A stretch of DNA of 64,000 nt from positions 1 through 64,000 of the forward strand of contig NZ_FCNW02000014.1 of the NCBI RefSeq assembly GCF_001544475.1, read 5' to 3'. The notes below the pieces were generated by a model that worked only from the letters and a program-made list of their open reading frames with translations, was not told where the DNA came from and did not search any database. The translations under genes and the position numbers were made by a program. This document shows positions 19,538 to 28,296 of the stretch, piece by piece; positions within the stretch are counted from its first letter, which is position 1; every line of letters begins with the position of its first letter. This stretch comes from Caballeronia humi. Its GTDB lineage: Bacteria > Pseudomonadota > Gammaproteobacteria > Burkholderiales > Burkholderiaceae.

Positions 19538-21973
19538 ATGCACATGCCAAAATTCAAAGGGCGGCGCACGGGCGGGCTGCTCTTAGCCGCTGCGTTGGCG
19601 CTGACCCTTGGCATTACCGGACTGTCACAGGCGAACACGGCCGCCGACGCTGCGAAGGTCCAGTTCAAGCCGCTCGTCAGCGAAACCACGGGCAGGCTCG
19701 GCGAAATCCTGCCGCTGCCTCAGACCGAATTCGAGGCGATGACGGAGCAGGACTACGCCAAGGTTCAGGCGCCGGCATTCCATCAGGTACGGCCGCCGAA
19801 GGGCGCGCCCAATATCGTGATCGTGCTGCTCGATCAGGTCGCCTATGCCGACCCGCAATTGTTCGGCGGCCAGATCCGCATGCCGACGCTCGACAAGCTG
19901 GCAAAAGACGGGCTGACGTACACCAACTTTCACGTGAACGCGCTGTGCTCGCCCAGCCGCATGACGCTCCTGACCGGGCGTAACCAGCATCTGGCGGGCG
20001 TCTCGACCGTGATCGATACCGCCACGGCCTATCCGGCGAATAGCGGCGTGCGCCCGCGCAGCGTCGCGACCGTTGGCGAAATCCTGCATCAATGGGGCTA
20101 CGTCACGTCGTACTTCGGCAAGAACCACGAGGTGCCGCCGTATGAAGGCAGCGTAAGCGGTCCGTTCGACCGCTGGCCGACGCAGTCCGGCTTCGACAAG
20201 TTCTACGGCTACATCGGCGGTGAGCAGTCGTCGTTCTATCCGAACCTGATCGATGGCACGACGCACGTCGAGCGCCCGCGCAACGACCCGAATTATCACT
20301 TCAACACCGACATGACCAATCAGGCGATCGCCTGGCTGCGCGGCACGCAGTCGCTGACGCCAGACCGGCCGTTCCTGATGTATTACTCGTCGAGCGGCGG
20401 CCACCCGCCGCACACGCCGCGCCCCGACTGGCTTAAGAAGCATCTGTACGCAGGCGAGTTCGACAAGGGCTGGGACGTGATGCGCGAGGAAATCCTTGCG
20501 CGCCAGAAAAAGCTCGGCATCGTGCCGGAAAACACGCAGCTCGCGAAGAATCCCGACTACATCAAGAAATGGGCAGATCTCTCGCCTGACGCGAAGAAAG
20601 TCTATGCGCGCCAGATGGAGGTGTATGCCACGCTGGTCGAAAGCGCGGACGCGGAAGTGGGCCGCCTCGTCGATACCATCGAGGACCTCGGCCAGATGGA
20701 CAACACGCTGTTCTTCTACATCACGGGTGACAACGGCGGCTCGTCGATCGGCGAGATCAACGGCGTGTTCAACGAGTGGTCGGCGCTCAACGGCGCACCG
20801 GAGGACGTGGCATACCTGAAGAAGCGCATCGACGCGGGCGAATACGGCGGTCCGAAGTCGTATCCGAACTATTCGATCGGCTGGGCTGCGGCAGGCGCGA
20901 CGCCCGCTACCTGGATGATCCAGATGACGCACGCTGGCGGCAACATGGCCGGCATGGTCGTCCACTATCCGAAGGGCATCAAGGCGAAGAGCGAATTGCG
21001 CCACCAGTACGCGCATTTGAACGACATCGTACCGACGATTCTCGACGTGATCGGCGTGCCGGAACCGAAAATGGTGAACGGCGTCAAGCAGGTGCCGATG
21101 TCGGGCACCAGCCTGAAGTACACCGCTGCGGACGAGAAGACGGAGCGTCACGTCACGCAGTACAACGAGTCGTCGGGCAACCGGAGCATTTACCACGAAG
21201 GCTGGCTCGCCGCCGTGGTCCATCGCGCGCCGTGGCAGCACGAAGCGCCGCAGCACGACTTCGAAAAGGACGACTGGCAGCTGTTCCACATGGCCGAGGA
21301 CTTCGGCCTCGCCAACAACGTCGCGGCGAAATATCCAGAAAAGCTGAAGGAAATGAAGGAGTTGTTCCGCCAGGAAGCCATCAGGAACAAGGTCTTCCCG
21401 CTCGACGATCGCGGCTTCCAGTTGTTGAACCCGGTCGAAGCCGGCCGTCCGGACCTGATGTTCGGCCGCAAATCGCTCACGCTCTACCCGGGCATGCGCG
21501 GCATGACGGAAAACAACTTCATCAACACGAAGGCCGTGTCGTACACGATCACCGCCGATCTCGACATTCCGAAGGAAGGCGCGAAGGGTGTGATCATCTC
21601 GCAAGCCGGGCAGAACGGCGGCTGGAGTCTCTACGTCAAGAATGGCAAGACGAAGTACGTCTACAACTGGCTCTCGCGCGAGAAGTACGTGATCGAATCG
21701 AGCGAACCGCTGCCAACGGGCCGCGTCAAGGTCACGTTCGACTTCGCCTATGACGGCGGCGGCCTGAACAAGGGCGCAACGGGTACGTTGTCGATCAACG
21801 GCAAGAAGGTCGGCTCGGGCCGCATTGAGAAGACGCAGGGCGCCGTGTATTCGCTCGCGGGAGAGACGGCGGACGTGGGCATCGACGCGCCGACGCCCGT
21901 CACCGACGACTACCCCTTCTACGACAACGAGTTCACCGGCACGATTCGTACGGTGCGTATCGACTTGAAGTAA
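19538..21973 (+). CDS. Secreted Cys-type arylsulfatase with C-terminal lectin-like domain
   Basis: An 811-residue sulfate-ester hydrolase. A signal peptide covers about residues 1-38 (KGRRTGGLLLAAALALTLG). The sulfatase signature is LCSPSRMTLLTGR, with Cys137 as the formylglycine site. Asp398/Asn399 (TGDNGGS) match metal ligands, as does Asp99 in VIVLLDQ. The neighbouring ligand, Asp in the Pseudomonas enzyme, is Gln100 here, as also happens in choline-sulfatase-type enzymes. After about residue 600 a beta-rich domain resembles a concanavalin-like fold. The ATG at 19538 has an AAGGA ribosome site; the frame is open 13 codons upstream. It forms an operon with the FGE gene and probably scavenges sulfur. 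The substrate is unknown. Confidence 0.93.
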   Translation: MHMPKFKGRRTGGLLLAAALALTLGITGLSQANTAADAAKVQFKPLVSETTGRLGEILPLPQTEFEAMTEQDYAKVQAPAFHQVRPPKGAPNIVIVLLDQVAYADPQLFGGQIRMPTLDKLAKDGLTYTNFHVNALCSPSRMTLLTGRNQHLAGVSTVIDTATAYPANSGVRPRSVATVGEILHQWGYVTSYFGKNHEVPPYEGSVSGPFDRWPTQSGFDKFYGYIGGEQSSFYPNLIDGTTHVERPRNDPNYHFNTDMTNQAIAWLRGTQSLTPDRPFLMYYSSSGGHPPHTPRPDWLKKHLYAGEFDKGWDVMREEILARQKKLGIVPENTQLAKNPDYIKKWADLSPDAKKVYARQMEVYATLVESADAEVGRLVDTIEDLGQMDNTLFFYITGDNGGSSIGEINGVFNEWSALNGAPEDVAYLKKRIDAGEYGGPKSYPNYSIGWAAAGATPATWMIQMTHAGGNMAGMVVHYPKGIKAKSELRHQYAHLNDIVPTILDVIGVPEPKMVNGVKQVPMSGTSLKYTAADEKTERHVTQYNESSGNRSIYHEGWLAAVVHRAPWQHEAPQHDFEKDDWQLFHMAEDFGLANNVAAKYPEKLKEMKELFRQEAIRNKVFPLDDRGFQLLNPVEAGRPDLMFGRKSLTLYPGMRGMTENNFINTKAVSYTITADLDIPKEGAKGVIISQAGQNGGWSLYVKNGKTKYVYNWLSREKYVIESSEPLPTGRVKVTFDFAYDGGGLNKGATGTLSINGKKVGSGRIEKTQGAVYSLAGETADVGIDAPTPVTDDYPFYDNEFTGTIRTVRIDLK

Positions 21974-22018
21974 GCAGGATCGGCGGGGGTGCTCCCCGCT
22001 GCTGTCGGCTGTACGACC

Positions 22019-22046
22019 AAAGCCCTGCCAGCGCGCAGGGCTTTTT
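22019..22046 (+). terminator. Terminator after the sulfatase gene
   Basis: AAAGCCCTGC (22019-22028) pairs with GCAGGGCTTT (22035-22044), with T5 at 22042-22046. It lies 46 bases past the stop. Confidence 0.9.
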
Positions 22047-22062
22047 CATTTGCCGCCGCACC

Positions 22063-22098
22063 AAAAAAAACCCCGGCCGCTTTCGCGACCGGGGTTTT
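22063..22098 (-). terminator. Terminator after gapA
   Basis: AAAACCCCGG (22067-22076) pairs with CCGGGGTTTT (22089-22098). On the minus strand the stem is followed by eight T. It ends the tkt-gapA transcript. Confidence 0.9.
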
Positions 22099-22118
22099 CG
22101 TATGACATCGCAGCGCGA

Positions 22119-23129
22119 TTACTTCGCGTTCGCGAGTGCGACAGCCGTATCCAGCATGCGGTTCGAGAAGCCCCACTCGTTGTCGTACCAGCTCGACACC
22201 TTGACGAGGCGGCCCGACACCTTCGTCAGCGTCGAGTCGAACGTCGACGACGCCGGGTTGTGGTTGAAGTCGATCGACACGAGCGGCGCATCGTTGTAGC
22301 CCAGAATGCCCTTCAACGCGCCTTCCGATGCTTCCTTCATGATCGAGTTGACTTCATCGACCGTCGTGTCGCGCGCGGCGATGAACGACAGATCGACCAC
22401 CGACACGTTGATCGTCGGCACGCGGATCGCGTAGCCGTCGAGCTTGCCGTTCAGTTCCGGCAGCACCAGGCCGACCGCCGATGCCGCGCCCGTCTTTGTC
22501 GGGATCTGGCTGTGCGTGGCCGAGCGCGCGCGGCGCAGGTCTTCGTGATAGACGTCGGTCAGGACCTGGTCGTTCGTGTACGCGTGGATCGTCGTCATCA
22601 GGCCGTTCACGAGGCCGATCTTGTCGTTCAGCGGCTTGACGAGCGGCGCTAGGCAGTTCGTCGTGCACGATGCGTTCGAGATGACCGTGTCCGATGCCTT
22701 CAGCACGTGATGGTTCACGCCGTAGACGATGGTCGCGTCGACGTCCTTGCCGCCCGGTGCCGAGATGATCACCTTCTTCGCGCCGCCCTTGATGTGCGCG
22801 CTCGCCTTTTCCTTCGTCGTGAAGAAGCCGGTGCACTCCAGCACCACGTCCACGTTCAGCTCGCCCCACGGCAGTTCGGCCGGGTTGCGGTTCGCCAGCA
22901 CGCGGATCTTGTCGCCGTTGACGACGAGGTAGTCGCCGTCCACCTTCACTTCGCCCGGGAACTTGCCGTGCGCCGTGTCGTACTGCGTGAGGTGGGCGTT
23001 CGTCTTGGCATCGCCGAGATCGTTGATCGCCACGATCTCGATGTCGTGCTTCTTGCCGTTCTCATACAGGGCGCGCAACGTGTTGCGGCCGATCCGGCCG
23101 TAGCCGTTGATTGCAACGCGAATCGTCAT
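22119..23129 (-). CDS. gapA: Glyceraldehyde-3-phosphate dehydrogenase, type I
   Basis: A 336-residue cytosolic NAD enzyme of glycolysis and gluconeogenesis. The N-terminal [10 protein letters not shown] (residues 7-16) is the nucleotide fold. [12 protein letters not shown] carries the catalytic Cys155. Length and start fit, and AAGGAG lies just upstream of the ATG. It is 64 bases after tkt, likely in one operon, joining the pentose-phosphate and triose-phosphate steps. Confidence 0.98.
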   Translation of the reverse strand: MTIRVAINGYGRIGRNTLRALYENGKKHDIEIVAINDLGDAKTNAHLTQYDTAHGKFPGEVKVDGDYLVVNGDKIRVLANRNPAELPWGELNVDVVLECTGFFTTKEKASAHIKGGAKKVIISAPGGKDVDATIVYGVNHHVLKASDTVISNASCTTNCLAPLVKPLNDKIGLVNGLMTTIHAYTNDQVLTDVYHEDLRRARSATHSQIPTKTGAASAVGLVLPELNGKLDGYAIRVPTINVSVVDLSFIAARDTTVDEVNSIMKEASEGALKGILGYNDAPLVSIDFNHNPASSTFDSTLTKVSGRLVKVSSWYDNEWGFSNRMLDTAVALANAK

Positions 23130-23193
23130 GGTCTATCTCCTTGGCTTGAAAAAATACTTCCGGATCGTGGCGCGTCCGAGCTAACGATCACGC

Positions 23194-25236
23194 TCAGGCG
23201 CCGGCGAGCGCGGCCTTGGCCGTCGCGACCACATGCTCGACGGTAAAGCCGAAATGCTTGAAGAGAGCGCCGGCCGGCGCGGATTCGCCGAACGAATCGA
23301 TGCCGACCACGCCGCCTTCGAGACCCACATACTTGCGCCAGAAATCTGTCACGCCCGCTTCGATCGCCACGCGCACGACGCCCTTCGGCAGCACGCGCTC
23401 GCGATACTCGGCGTCCTGCTTATCGAACACGTTGGTCGACGGCATCGACACCACGCGCGCGCCGATGCCTTCCTGCGCGAGCTTCTCGACGGCTTCCATC
23501 GCCAGTTGCACTTCCGAGCCGGTCGCGAGCAGGATGATCTTGCGCGCGGGAATGTCGTCGTTCCAGTCGCGCAGGACGTAGCCGCCCTTCGCGATGTTCG
23601 CGATCTGCACGTCGCTGCGCGGCGAAAATTGCAGGTTCTGACGGCTGAAAATCAGCGCCGACGGGCCTTCGTGGCCGATCGCGTGCGTCCAGGCCACGGC
23701 GGTTTCGACGGTATCGGCCGGGCGCCACGTCTGGAGTTGCGGAATCAGGCGCAGGCTCGACACGTGTTCGATCGACTGGTGCGTCGGGCCGTCTTCACCG
23801 AGGCCGATGGAATCGTGCGTGAACACGAAGATCGAACGCGACTTCATCAGCGCCGCGACGCGCAGCGCGTTGCGGCTGTAGTCGGAGAACGTGAGGAACG
23901 TGCCACCGAACGGACGATAGCCGCCATGCAGCGCGATGCCGTTGATCGCCGCGCTCATGCCGAATTCGCGCACGCCGTAATTGATGTGGTTGCCCCACTC
24001 GATGCCTGTCGCATCGTTGCCGTCGCCGGCCGCGCGCACGGCCTTCGAGGCCTTCCAGTTCGTCAGATTCGAGCCGGTCAGGTCGGCCGAGCCGCCGAGC
24101 AGTTCCGGCAGCGCGGCGGCGAGGCCGTCGAGGGCCTGCTGCGATGCCTTGCGGGTCGCGACGGTTTCGGCACGCTGGTTCGCGCCTTCGATGATCTTCT
24201 TCGCGTCGTCCGCCCAGTTCGCCGGCAACTCGCCCTTCATGCGGCGCGTGAATTCGGCGGCTTGCTGCGGGTGCTTCGCGCTGTAGGTGTCGAACGCCTT
24301 GTTCCACTCGGCTTCCGAGCGCGCGCCCTGCTCCTTCGCGTCCCACGCGGCGTAGACCTCCTGCGGGATCACGAACGGCTCGTACGCCCAGCCGATCGCG
24401 GCGCGCGTATCGGCGATTTCCTTGTCTCCGAGCGGTGCGCCGTGCGCGTCGTGGCCGCCCGCCTTGGTCGGCGCGCCCTTCCCGATCACCGTGCGGCAGC
24501 AGATCAACGTCGGCTTGTCTGCGTTCTTGGCTTGCGCGATGGCGGCATCGACCGCATCGACGTCATGGCCGTCCACTGCGCGGATCACGTTCCAGCCGTA
24601 GGCTTCGAAGCGCTTCGGGGTGTCGTCGCGGAACCAGTGCTCGACGTGGCCGTCGATCGAGATGCCGTTGTCGTCGTAGAGCGCGATCAGCTTGTTCAGC
24701 TTGAGCGTGCCGGCAAACGAGCAGGCTTCGTGTGAGATGCCTTCCATCAGGCAGCCGTCGCCGAGGAACACGTACGTATGGTGATCGACGATCGACGCGC
24801 CTTCCTGATTGAATTCGGCGGCGAGCAAGGCTTCGGCGAGCGCCATGCCGACCGCGTTCGCGAGACCCTGGCCGAGCGGGCCGGTGGTCGTCTCGACGCC
24901 CGCCGTGAGGCCCACTTCGGGGTGGCCCGGTGTCTTCGAATGCAACTGGCGGAAGTTCTTGAGTTCAGTGATCGGCAGGTCGTAGCCGGTCAGGTGCAGC
25001 AGCGAATACAGCAGCATCGAGCCGTGCCCGTTCGACAGCACGAAGCGGTCGCGGTCGGCCCAGTGCGGATTCGACGGATTGTGTTTCAAGTGGCGCGACC
25101 ACAGCGCGACGCCGATTTCCGCCATGCCCATCGGCATGCCGGGGTGGCCGGAGTTGGCTTGTTGAACGGCATCCATCGACAGCGCGCGAATCGCGTTGGC
25201 CATCAGGGCGGTTTGGCTGGAGGTCGGGGTCGTCAT
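23194..25236 (-). CDS. tkt: Transketolase
   Basis: A 680-residue thiamine-diphosphate enzyme that moves two-carbon units in the pentose-phosphate pathway. It starts [20 protein letters not shown], and has [10 protein letters not shown] near residue 31, the cofactor motif [13 protein letters not shown], and the C-terminal pyrimidine-domain block [15 protein letters not shown]. The ATG at 25236 gives the normal length. The frame runs 99 codons further upstream, but that stretch is not transketolase-like. Confidence 0.98.
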   Translation of the reverse strand: MTTPTSSQTALMANAIRALSMDAVQQANSGHPGMPMGMAEIGVALWSRHLKHNPSNPHWADRDRFVLSNGHGSMLLYSLLHLTGYDLPITELKNFRQLHSKTPGHPEVGLTAGVETTTGPLGQGLANAVGMALAEALLAAEFNQEGASIVDHHTYVFLGDGCLMEGISHEACSFAGTLKLNKLIALYDDNGISIDGHVEHWFRDDTPKRFEAYGWNVIRAVDGHDVDAVDAAIAQAKNADKPTLICCRTVIGKGAPTKAGGHDAHGAPLGDKEIADTRAAIGWAYEPFVIPQEVYAAWDAKEQGARSEAEWNKAFDTYSAKHPQQAAEFTRRMKGELPANWADDAKKIIEGANQRAETVATRKASQQALDGLAAALPELLGGSADLTGSNLTNWKASKAVRAAGDGNDATGIEWGNHINYGVREFGMSAAINGIALHGGYRPFGGTFLTFSDYSRNALRVAALMKSRSIFVFTHDSIGLGEDGPTHQSIEHVSSLRLIPQLQTWRPADTVETAVAWTHAIGHEGPSALIFSRQNLQFSPRSDVQIANIAKGGYVLRDWNDDIPARKIILLATGSEVQLAMEAVEKLAQEGIGARVVSMPSTNVFDKQDAEYRERVLPKGVVRVAIEAGVTDFWRKYVGLEGGVVGIDSFGESAPAGALFKHFGFTVEHVVATAKAALAGA

Positions 25237-25559
25237 GTGGGTTCGGGGTAAGTCCTGAAATGATCCCGGATGTTTCCGGATGACGCGCCGGGCGGCGGCG
25301 AACGATGCTTTCAGGCCCCGGAACGACGAGAAACGAGGAGGATCGGAGGCCGTCATTCTAACAGACGCGTCTGATTGACAACGTCCGAAAGCCGGCAGAC
25401 AGGCGGCGCGAATCGAGTCGGGGGCGCCATGTTTGTTCAGGCACGCTCCGTGCATTCGTCCACGCGACGTGCGTCTGGATGGCCGATCGGCTGACCTTTG
25501 AGCGTCAAACCTTCGTGGCACAATGCGCCTCACGGACCCAAGCTGCAGGAGTTTTCCCG
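25237..25559. promoter_or_regulatory. Divergent promoter region of tkt and the VOC gene
   Basis: 323 bases without a gene. On the minus strand a possible tkt promoter reads TTGTCA (complement of 25376-25381), a 15-base spacer and TAGAAT (complement of 25355-25360). The spacer holds the perfect 12-bp palindrome CAGACGCGTCTG (25362-25373). On the plus strand a weak TTGAGC and CACAAT pair lies before the VOC gene. Confidence 0.5.
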
Positions 25560-25973
25560 ATGACCGATCCTCGCCCAGCCGATGTGCCGTGGCTGACGCC
25601 TTACCTGACCGTCCACGACGCGCGCGTCGCCACCGGCTTCTATGAGCAGGCGCTCGGTTTCGCCGTGCGCGACAGCGTCAACGACGACGGCGCGATCATC
25701 CACGTCGAGATGACCTATCGCGGGCAGTTGATTGTGATGTTCGCACCCGAAGGTGCATACGGCTCGCAGGCGCGCACGCCGAAGACCTCGGGTTTGATGG
25801 CGCCGCAGTCGTTCTATCTTTACGTCGATGATGTCGATGCCGTCTATGCTCGTGCGCTGGCGGTTGGGGCGAAAGGGCTGATCGAGCCGCAGGACCAGTT
25901 CTGGGGTGACCGCTTTGCACAATTCGAGGACCCGGACGGCTATCGCTGGGCAATCGCGCGGCATCTGGGCTAA
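25560..25973 (+). CDS. VOC (glyoxalase/bleomycin-resistance) family protein
   Basis: 137 residues of the vicinal-oxygen-chelate fold, with two beta-alpha-beta-beta-beta halves. It has [26 protein letters not shown] (in parts) at the start and [19 protein letters not shown] at the end. His/Glu metal ligands can be recognised but the substrate cannot. The ATG at 25560 has an AGGAG site; 27 in-frame codons upstream are dismissed. It stands alone before rsmE. Confidence 0.85.
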   Translation: MTDPRPADVPWLTPYLTVHDARVATGFYEQALGFAVRDSVNDDGAIIHVEMTYRGQLIVMFAPEGAYGSQARTPKTSGLMAPQSFYLYVDDVDAVYARALAVGAKGLIEPQDQFWGDRFAQFEDPDGYRWAIARHLG

Positions 25974-26029
25974 GGCACCGCCCGCTCTCAACTTATATCC
26001 GCTGGCGCTGTGAGCCGGCGATCATCGAC

Positions 26030-26767
26030 ATGCCACGCTTCTTCGTTGACCGTCCGCTCGTCGCGGGCGAAACCCTTCCGCTGCCCGACGACGTCGTGCG
26101 CCACGTCCACGTCCTGCGCCTGCAAACCGGCGACGCGGTCACGCTCTTCGACGGCTCGGGGGGCGAATTCGACGCCGAACTCACTGATATCGCCAAGCGC
26201 TCGGTGGTCGCGCGGATCGGCGAGCATCGCGATCGCGAGGCCGAACCGCCATATCGCGTGACGCTGGCGCAAGGCGTCGCTGGCGGCGACAAGATGGACT
26301 GGCTGATCGAGAAGGCGGTCGAACTCGGGGTGGCCGCGGTCGTGCCGCTGACGGCCGAGCGCGGCGTCGTACGTCTTGCTGGAGAGCGCGCGCTCAAGCG
26401 TCAGGCGCACTGGCAAGCGCTTGTGCGCGCAGCGTGCGAGCAGTGCGGGCGCAATCGCGTGCCCGATATCGCGCCGCCGCGCGATCTCGAAGCTTGGCTC
26501 TCTCAACTGCCCCCCGCCGAAGATAGTGAATTGCGGTTGCTGCTTTCGCCGCGCGCGGAGGTGAGCTTCGCGTCGCTGCCGAGCGCGCCGCCTGTCGCGC
26601 CGGTCACGGTGCTAATCGGCCCGGAAGCGGGTTTTTCACCTTCAGAAGAGAAATTTATCGTTGACACGGGATTTTCGACGCTCGGCCTCGGCTCGCGCGT
26701 ATTGCGCACCGAGACTGCCGGAATGGCCGTGCTGGCGGCGCTGGCCGCTCGCTGGGGCGGGTGGTAA
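26030..26767 (+). CDS. rsmE: 16S rRNA m3U1498 methyltransferase
   Basis: A 245-residue SPOUT methyltransferase that modifies U1498 of 16S rRNA using S-adenosylmethionine. It starts MPRFFVDRPLVAGETLPLPDDVVRHVHVLR (in parts), an OB-like RNA-binding domain. The C-terminal knot contains LIGPEAGFSPSEEKF and LGLGSRVLRTETA, the cofactor-binding signature. Length and start are typical. Confidence 0.96.
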   Translation: MPRFFVDRPLVAGETLPLPDDVVRHVHVLRLQTGDAVTLFDGSGGEFDAELTDIAKRSVVARIGEHRDREAEPPYRVTLAQGVAGGDKMDWLIEKAVELGVAAVVPLTAERGVVRLAGERALKRQAHWQALVRAACEQCGRNRVPDIAPPRDLEAWLSQLPPAEDSELRLLLSPRAEVSFASLPSAPPVAPVTVLIGPEAGFSPSEEKFIVDTGFSTLGLGSRVLRTETAGMAVLAALAARWGGW

Positions 26768-26773
26768 ACGCAA

Positions 26774-26798
26774 AAAGCCGGTCGTGGAGACCGGCTTT
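26774..26798. terminator. Bidirectional terminator between rsmE and the barstar gene
   Basis: AAAGCCGGTC (26774-26783) pairs with GACCGGCTTT (26789-26798), with A-rich and T-rich flanks on each side. The two flanking genes converge on it. Confidence 0.88.
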
Positions 26799-26817
26799 CT
26801 GTTGCAAGACCTGATGC

Positions 26818-27381
26818 TCAGGCAAACGAATAAAACACCCGGAACGCCACACGTCGCTCGGCCCAGAACTCGGACGCCTCGCGGAACACGTCGAGCAGCG
26901 TTTCGCGCCCTTCCTTATCGAATTTCTGCGCGATCGGCAGCGCCTCGAGCACGATCACGAAGCCCGGCTGCGAACCCGCCTTGTGGACGAGATCGGTGAG
27001 GCTGTCGTACAGCGCGTCGTAATTCTTGCCGAAGTGCTTGGGAAACAGAAACGACGTAGCGATAGTTTCGAGCACTTCCTGCTTGCTCTGCGCCTGTCCG
27101 CAATACGCGAACAGAAAATGCTGGCCGAGCCGGCTGGCTTCGTCGGCGAGGTCCTGCACGCGATACGCGCGGATCGACTGCACGATGTTCGGCCGCACCG
27201 TCCTGAAAAGACTCATGGACCCCTCGTCCGTTGATGAGAGCGCCGGGTTCGGTTCGTCGTCGGATCTGTCGTCGTGTTCAGTCGTGCGCAGCCGAAGTAC
27301 TCGCTGGAACAGGTTGCCATCGCCGGTGGCGAAAAGATCACCCGCCACACCGTTGCCGTGCGCGTAGATGTTGTCGCTCAT
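26818..27381 (-). CDS. Barstar-family ribonuclease inhibitor
   Basis: The C-terminal ~95 residues are a barstar domain, with FGKNYDALYDSLTDL as the signature helix region and VFYSFA at the end. Barstars bind and block guanyl-specific RNases in the cytoplasm. The start is uncertain. ATG 27381 (MSDNIYAHGNGVAGDLF) gives 187 residues with a ~55-residue, protein-like N-terminal extension and leaves only 16 bases after the RNase stop. ATG 27216 (MSLFRTVRPN) gives 132 residues, and ATG 27390 is also possible. It follows the RNase gene on the same strand, so it is very likely the cognate immunity protein. Confidence 0.85.
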   Translation of the reverse strand: MSDNIYAHGNGVAGDLFATGDGNLFQRVLRLRTTEHDDRSDDEPNPALSSTDEGSMSLFRTVRPNIVQSIRAYRVQDLADEASRLGQHFLFAYCGQAQSKQEVLETIATSFLFPKHFGKNYDALYDSLTDLVHKAGSQPGFVIVLEALPIAQKFDKEGRETLLDVFREASEFWAERRVAFRVFYSFA

Positions 27382-27397
27382 GCCGTTCATCCCGAAG

Positions 27398-27880
27398 TTA
27401 TCCCGCAATGCGTTTAAAACTGGCGTAATGGTCGTCGGAGTAATAACACTCGTCGATCTGCCGCCGGGGCCCACCGCACACGATCCGGCGCGCGCCGCGG
27501 TCGCGGGCACGCGGGGTGGGGACGGTGTACTCGTGGTAATAGCCGCGCGGATGCGGCGGAAGCAAACGCTCGCGATTGCCGAACACGACGCCATCCTTCT
27601 CGAACGGATACGGCCCGCCTGACTCGATCAGCCGCAGCGTCGCGATGGCCTGCTTCGGCAATTGCGCGATGGCGACGGTTTCGCGACCGTCTTCCGTTCG
27701 CCCGTTGACCGAGCCGCCCGATGCATTCCGTCCCGGCGATTCCGCCGGCTGAGCGGACTGGGCCACGGCGCTCGAACCGGGCGCCGTATCACGCGCGTCC
27801 GGACCATGCCCGCCCTTGTCACAGCCGCTCAGGACCACGAAAAGCGCAAGAATGCAGTGCCGAAACCACATGCGCTTCAC
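27398..27880 (-). CDS. Guanyl-specific ribonuclease (RNase Sa/barnase class), lipoprotein signal
   Basis: A ~160-residue secreted RNase. From the GTG at 27880 the signal ILALFVVLSGC ends in a lipobox with Cys20. A low-complexity linker follows to about residue 70, then the catalytic domain (LPKQAIATLRLIESGGPYPF onward). Glu117 (YYHEYTVPTP), Arg128, Arg132 and His151 are spaced like Glu54, Arg65, Arg69 and His85 of RNase Sa, to within a few residues for the His. GGGGA precedes the GTG; ATG 27871 is an alternative. It is paired with barstar. The target may be extracellular or competitor RNA. Confidence 0.85.
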   Translation of the reverse strand: MKRMWFRHCILALFVVLSGCDKGGHGPDARDTAPGSSAVAQSAQPAESPGRNASGGSVNGRTEDGRETVAIAQLPKQAIATLRLIESGGPYPFEKDGVVFGNRERLLPPHPRGYYHEYTVPTPRARDRGARRIVCGGPRRQIDECYYSDDHYASFKRIAG

Positions 27881-28094
27881 GTAGCGATATCCCCGCAATA
27901 AACCCGGATTTCGACGACCATTAAAGACGTAAGGGTATCGCTAATGACACCCGGAATCAACGTTCGGCCGGGAAATGAAAGTTCGGACCGCGCTTGGGAG
28001 CCGAGTTTTGCGTGTGCAAAACTGGGCCGCCGACGCAATTCTTAGCCCAAATCTGAGAGATTTTTATCTCGAACACGCTAATAATTCAATCCAG

Positions 28095-28235
28095 CGTGGT
28101 TCAGAGACACGGTGGCATGTTTGCCTCGCTTGCCGCCGGCCTCGCGGCGCTCGCCGTCGCCATTGCTGATTGGAGGAGACGCAAATCCCCTTGCATGCCT
28201 CGGAGCGTGCCGGTCATCCGGCACGCTTTTTTTTT
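28095..28235 (+). ncRNA. Candidate small RNA ending at an orphan terminator
   Basis: The 3' end is inferred from the strong plus-strand terminator. The 5' end is a guess; no clear promoter was found. An open frame (MFASLAAGLAALAVAIADWR...) crosses the stretch but runs straight through the terminator stem, so it is unlikely to be a finished small protein. Confidence 0.35.
28204..28235 (+). terminator. Strong orphan terminator facing maeB
   Basis: AGCGTGCCGG (28204-28213), loop TCAT, CCGGCACGCT (28218-28227), then a run of T to 28235. No plus-strand gene lies upstream of it within 1.4 kb. On the minus strand there is no T-tail, so it is not the maeB terminator in the usual sense. Confidence 0.85.
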
Positions 28236-28296
28236 GGGTTTTTTAATGGAGGCAAGGGAGCAGTGCGGTGCTTGTTGCGAGCCCCGCACCGGGTTT

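Larger units (their letters stand above)
27881..28296. other. Intergenic region between the RNase gene and maeB
   Basis: 416 bases without a convincing gene. It holds the promoter of the minus-strand RNase gene, a perfect inverted repeat AGTTTTGC-GTGT-GCAAAACT (28004-28023), and a plus-strand terminator at 28204-28235 that belongs to no annotated gene. Confidence 0.6.

Noticed and set aside
24938-25533. A longer transketolase starting 99 codons earlier
   Set aside because: The extension would cover the promoter region and does not resemble transketolase. The ATG at 25236 gives the family start and length.
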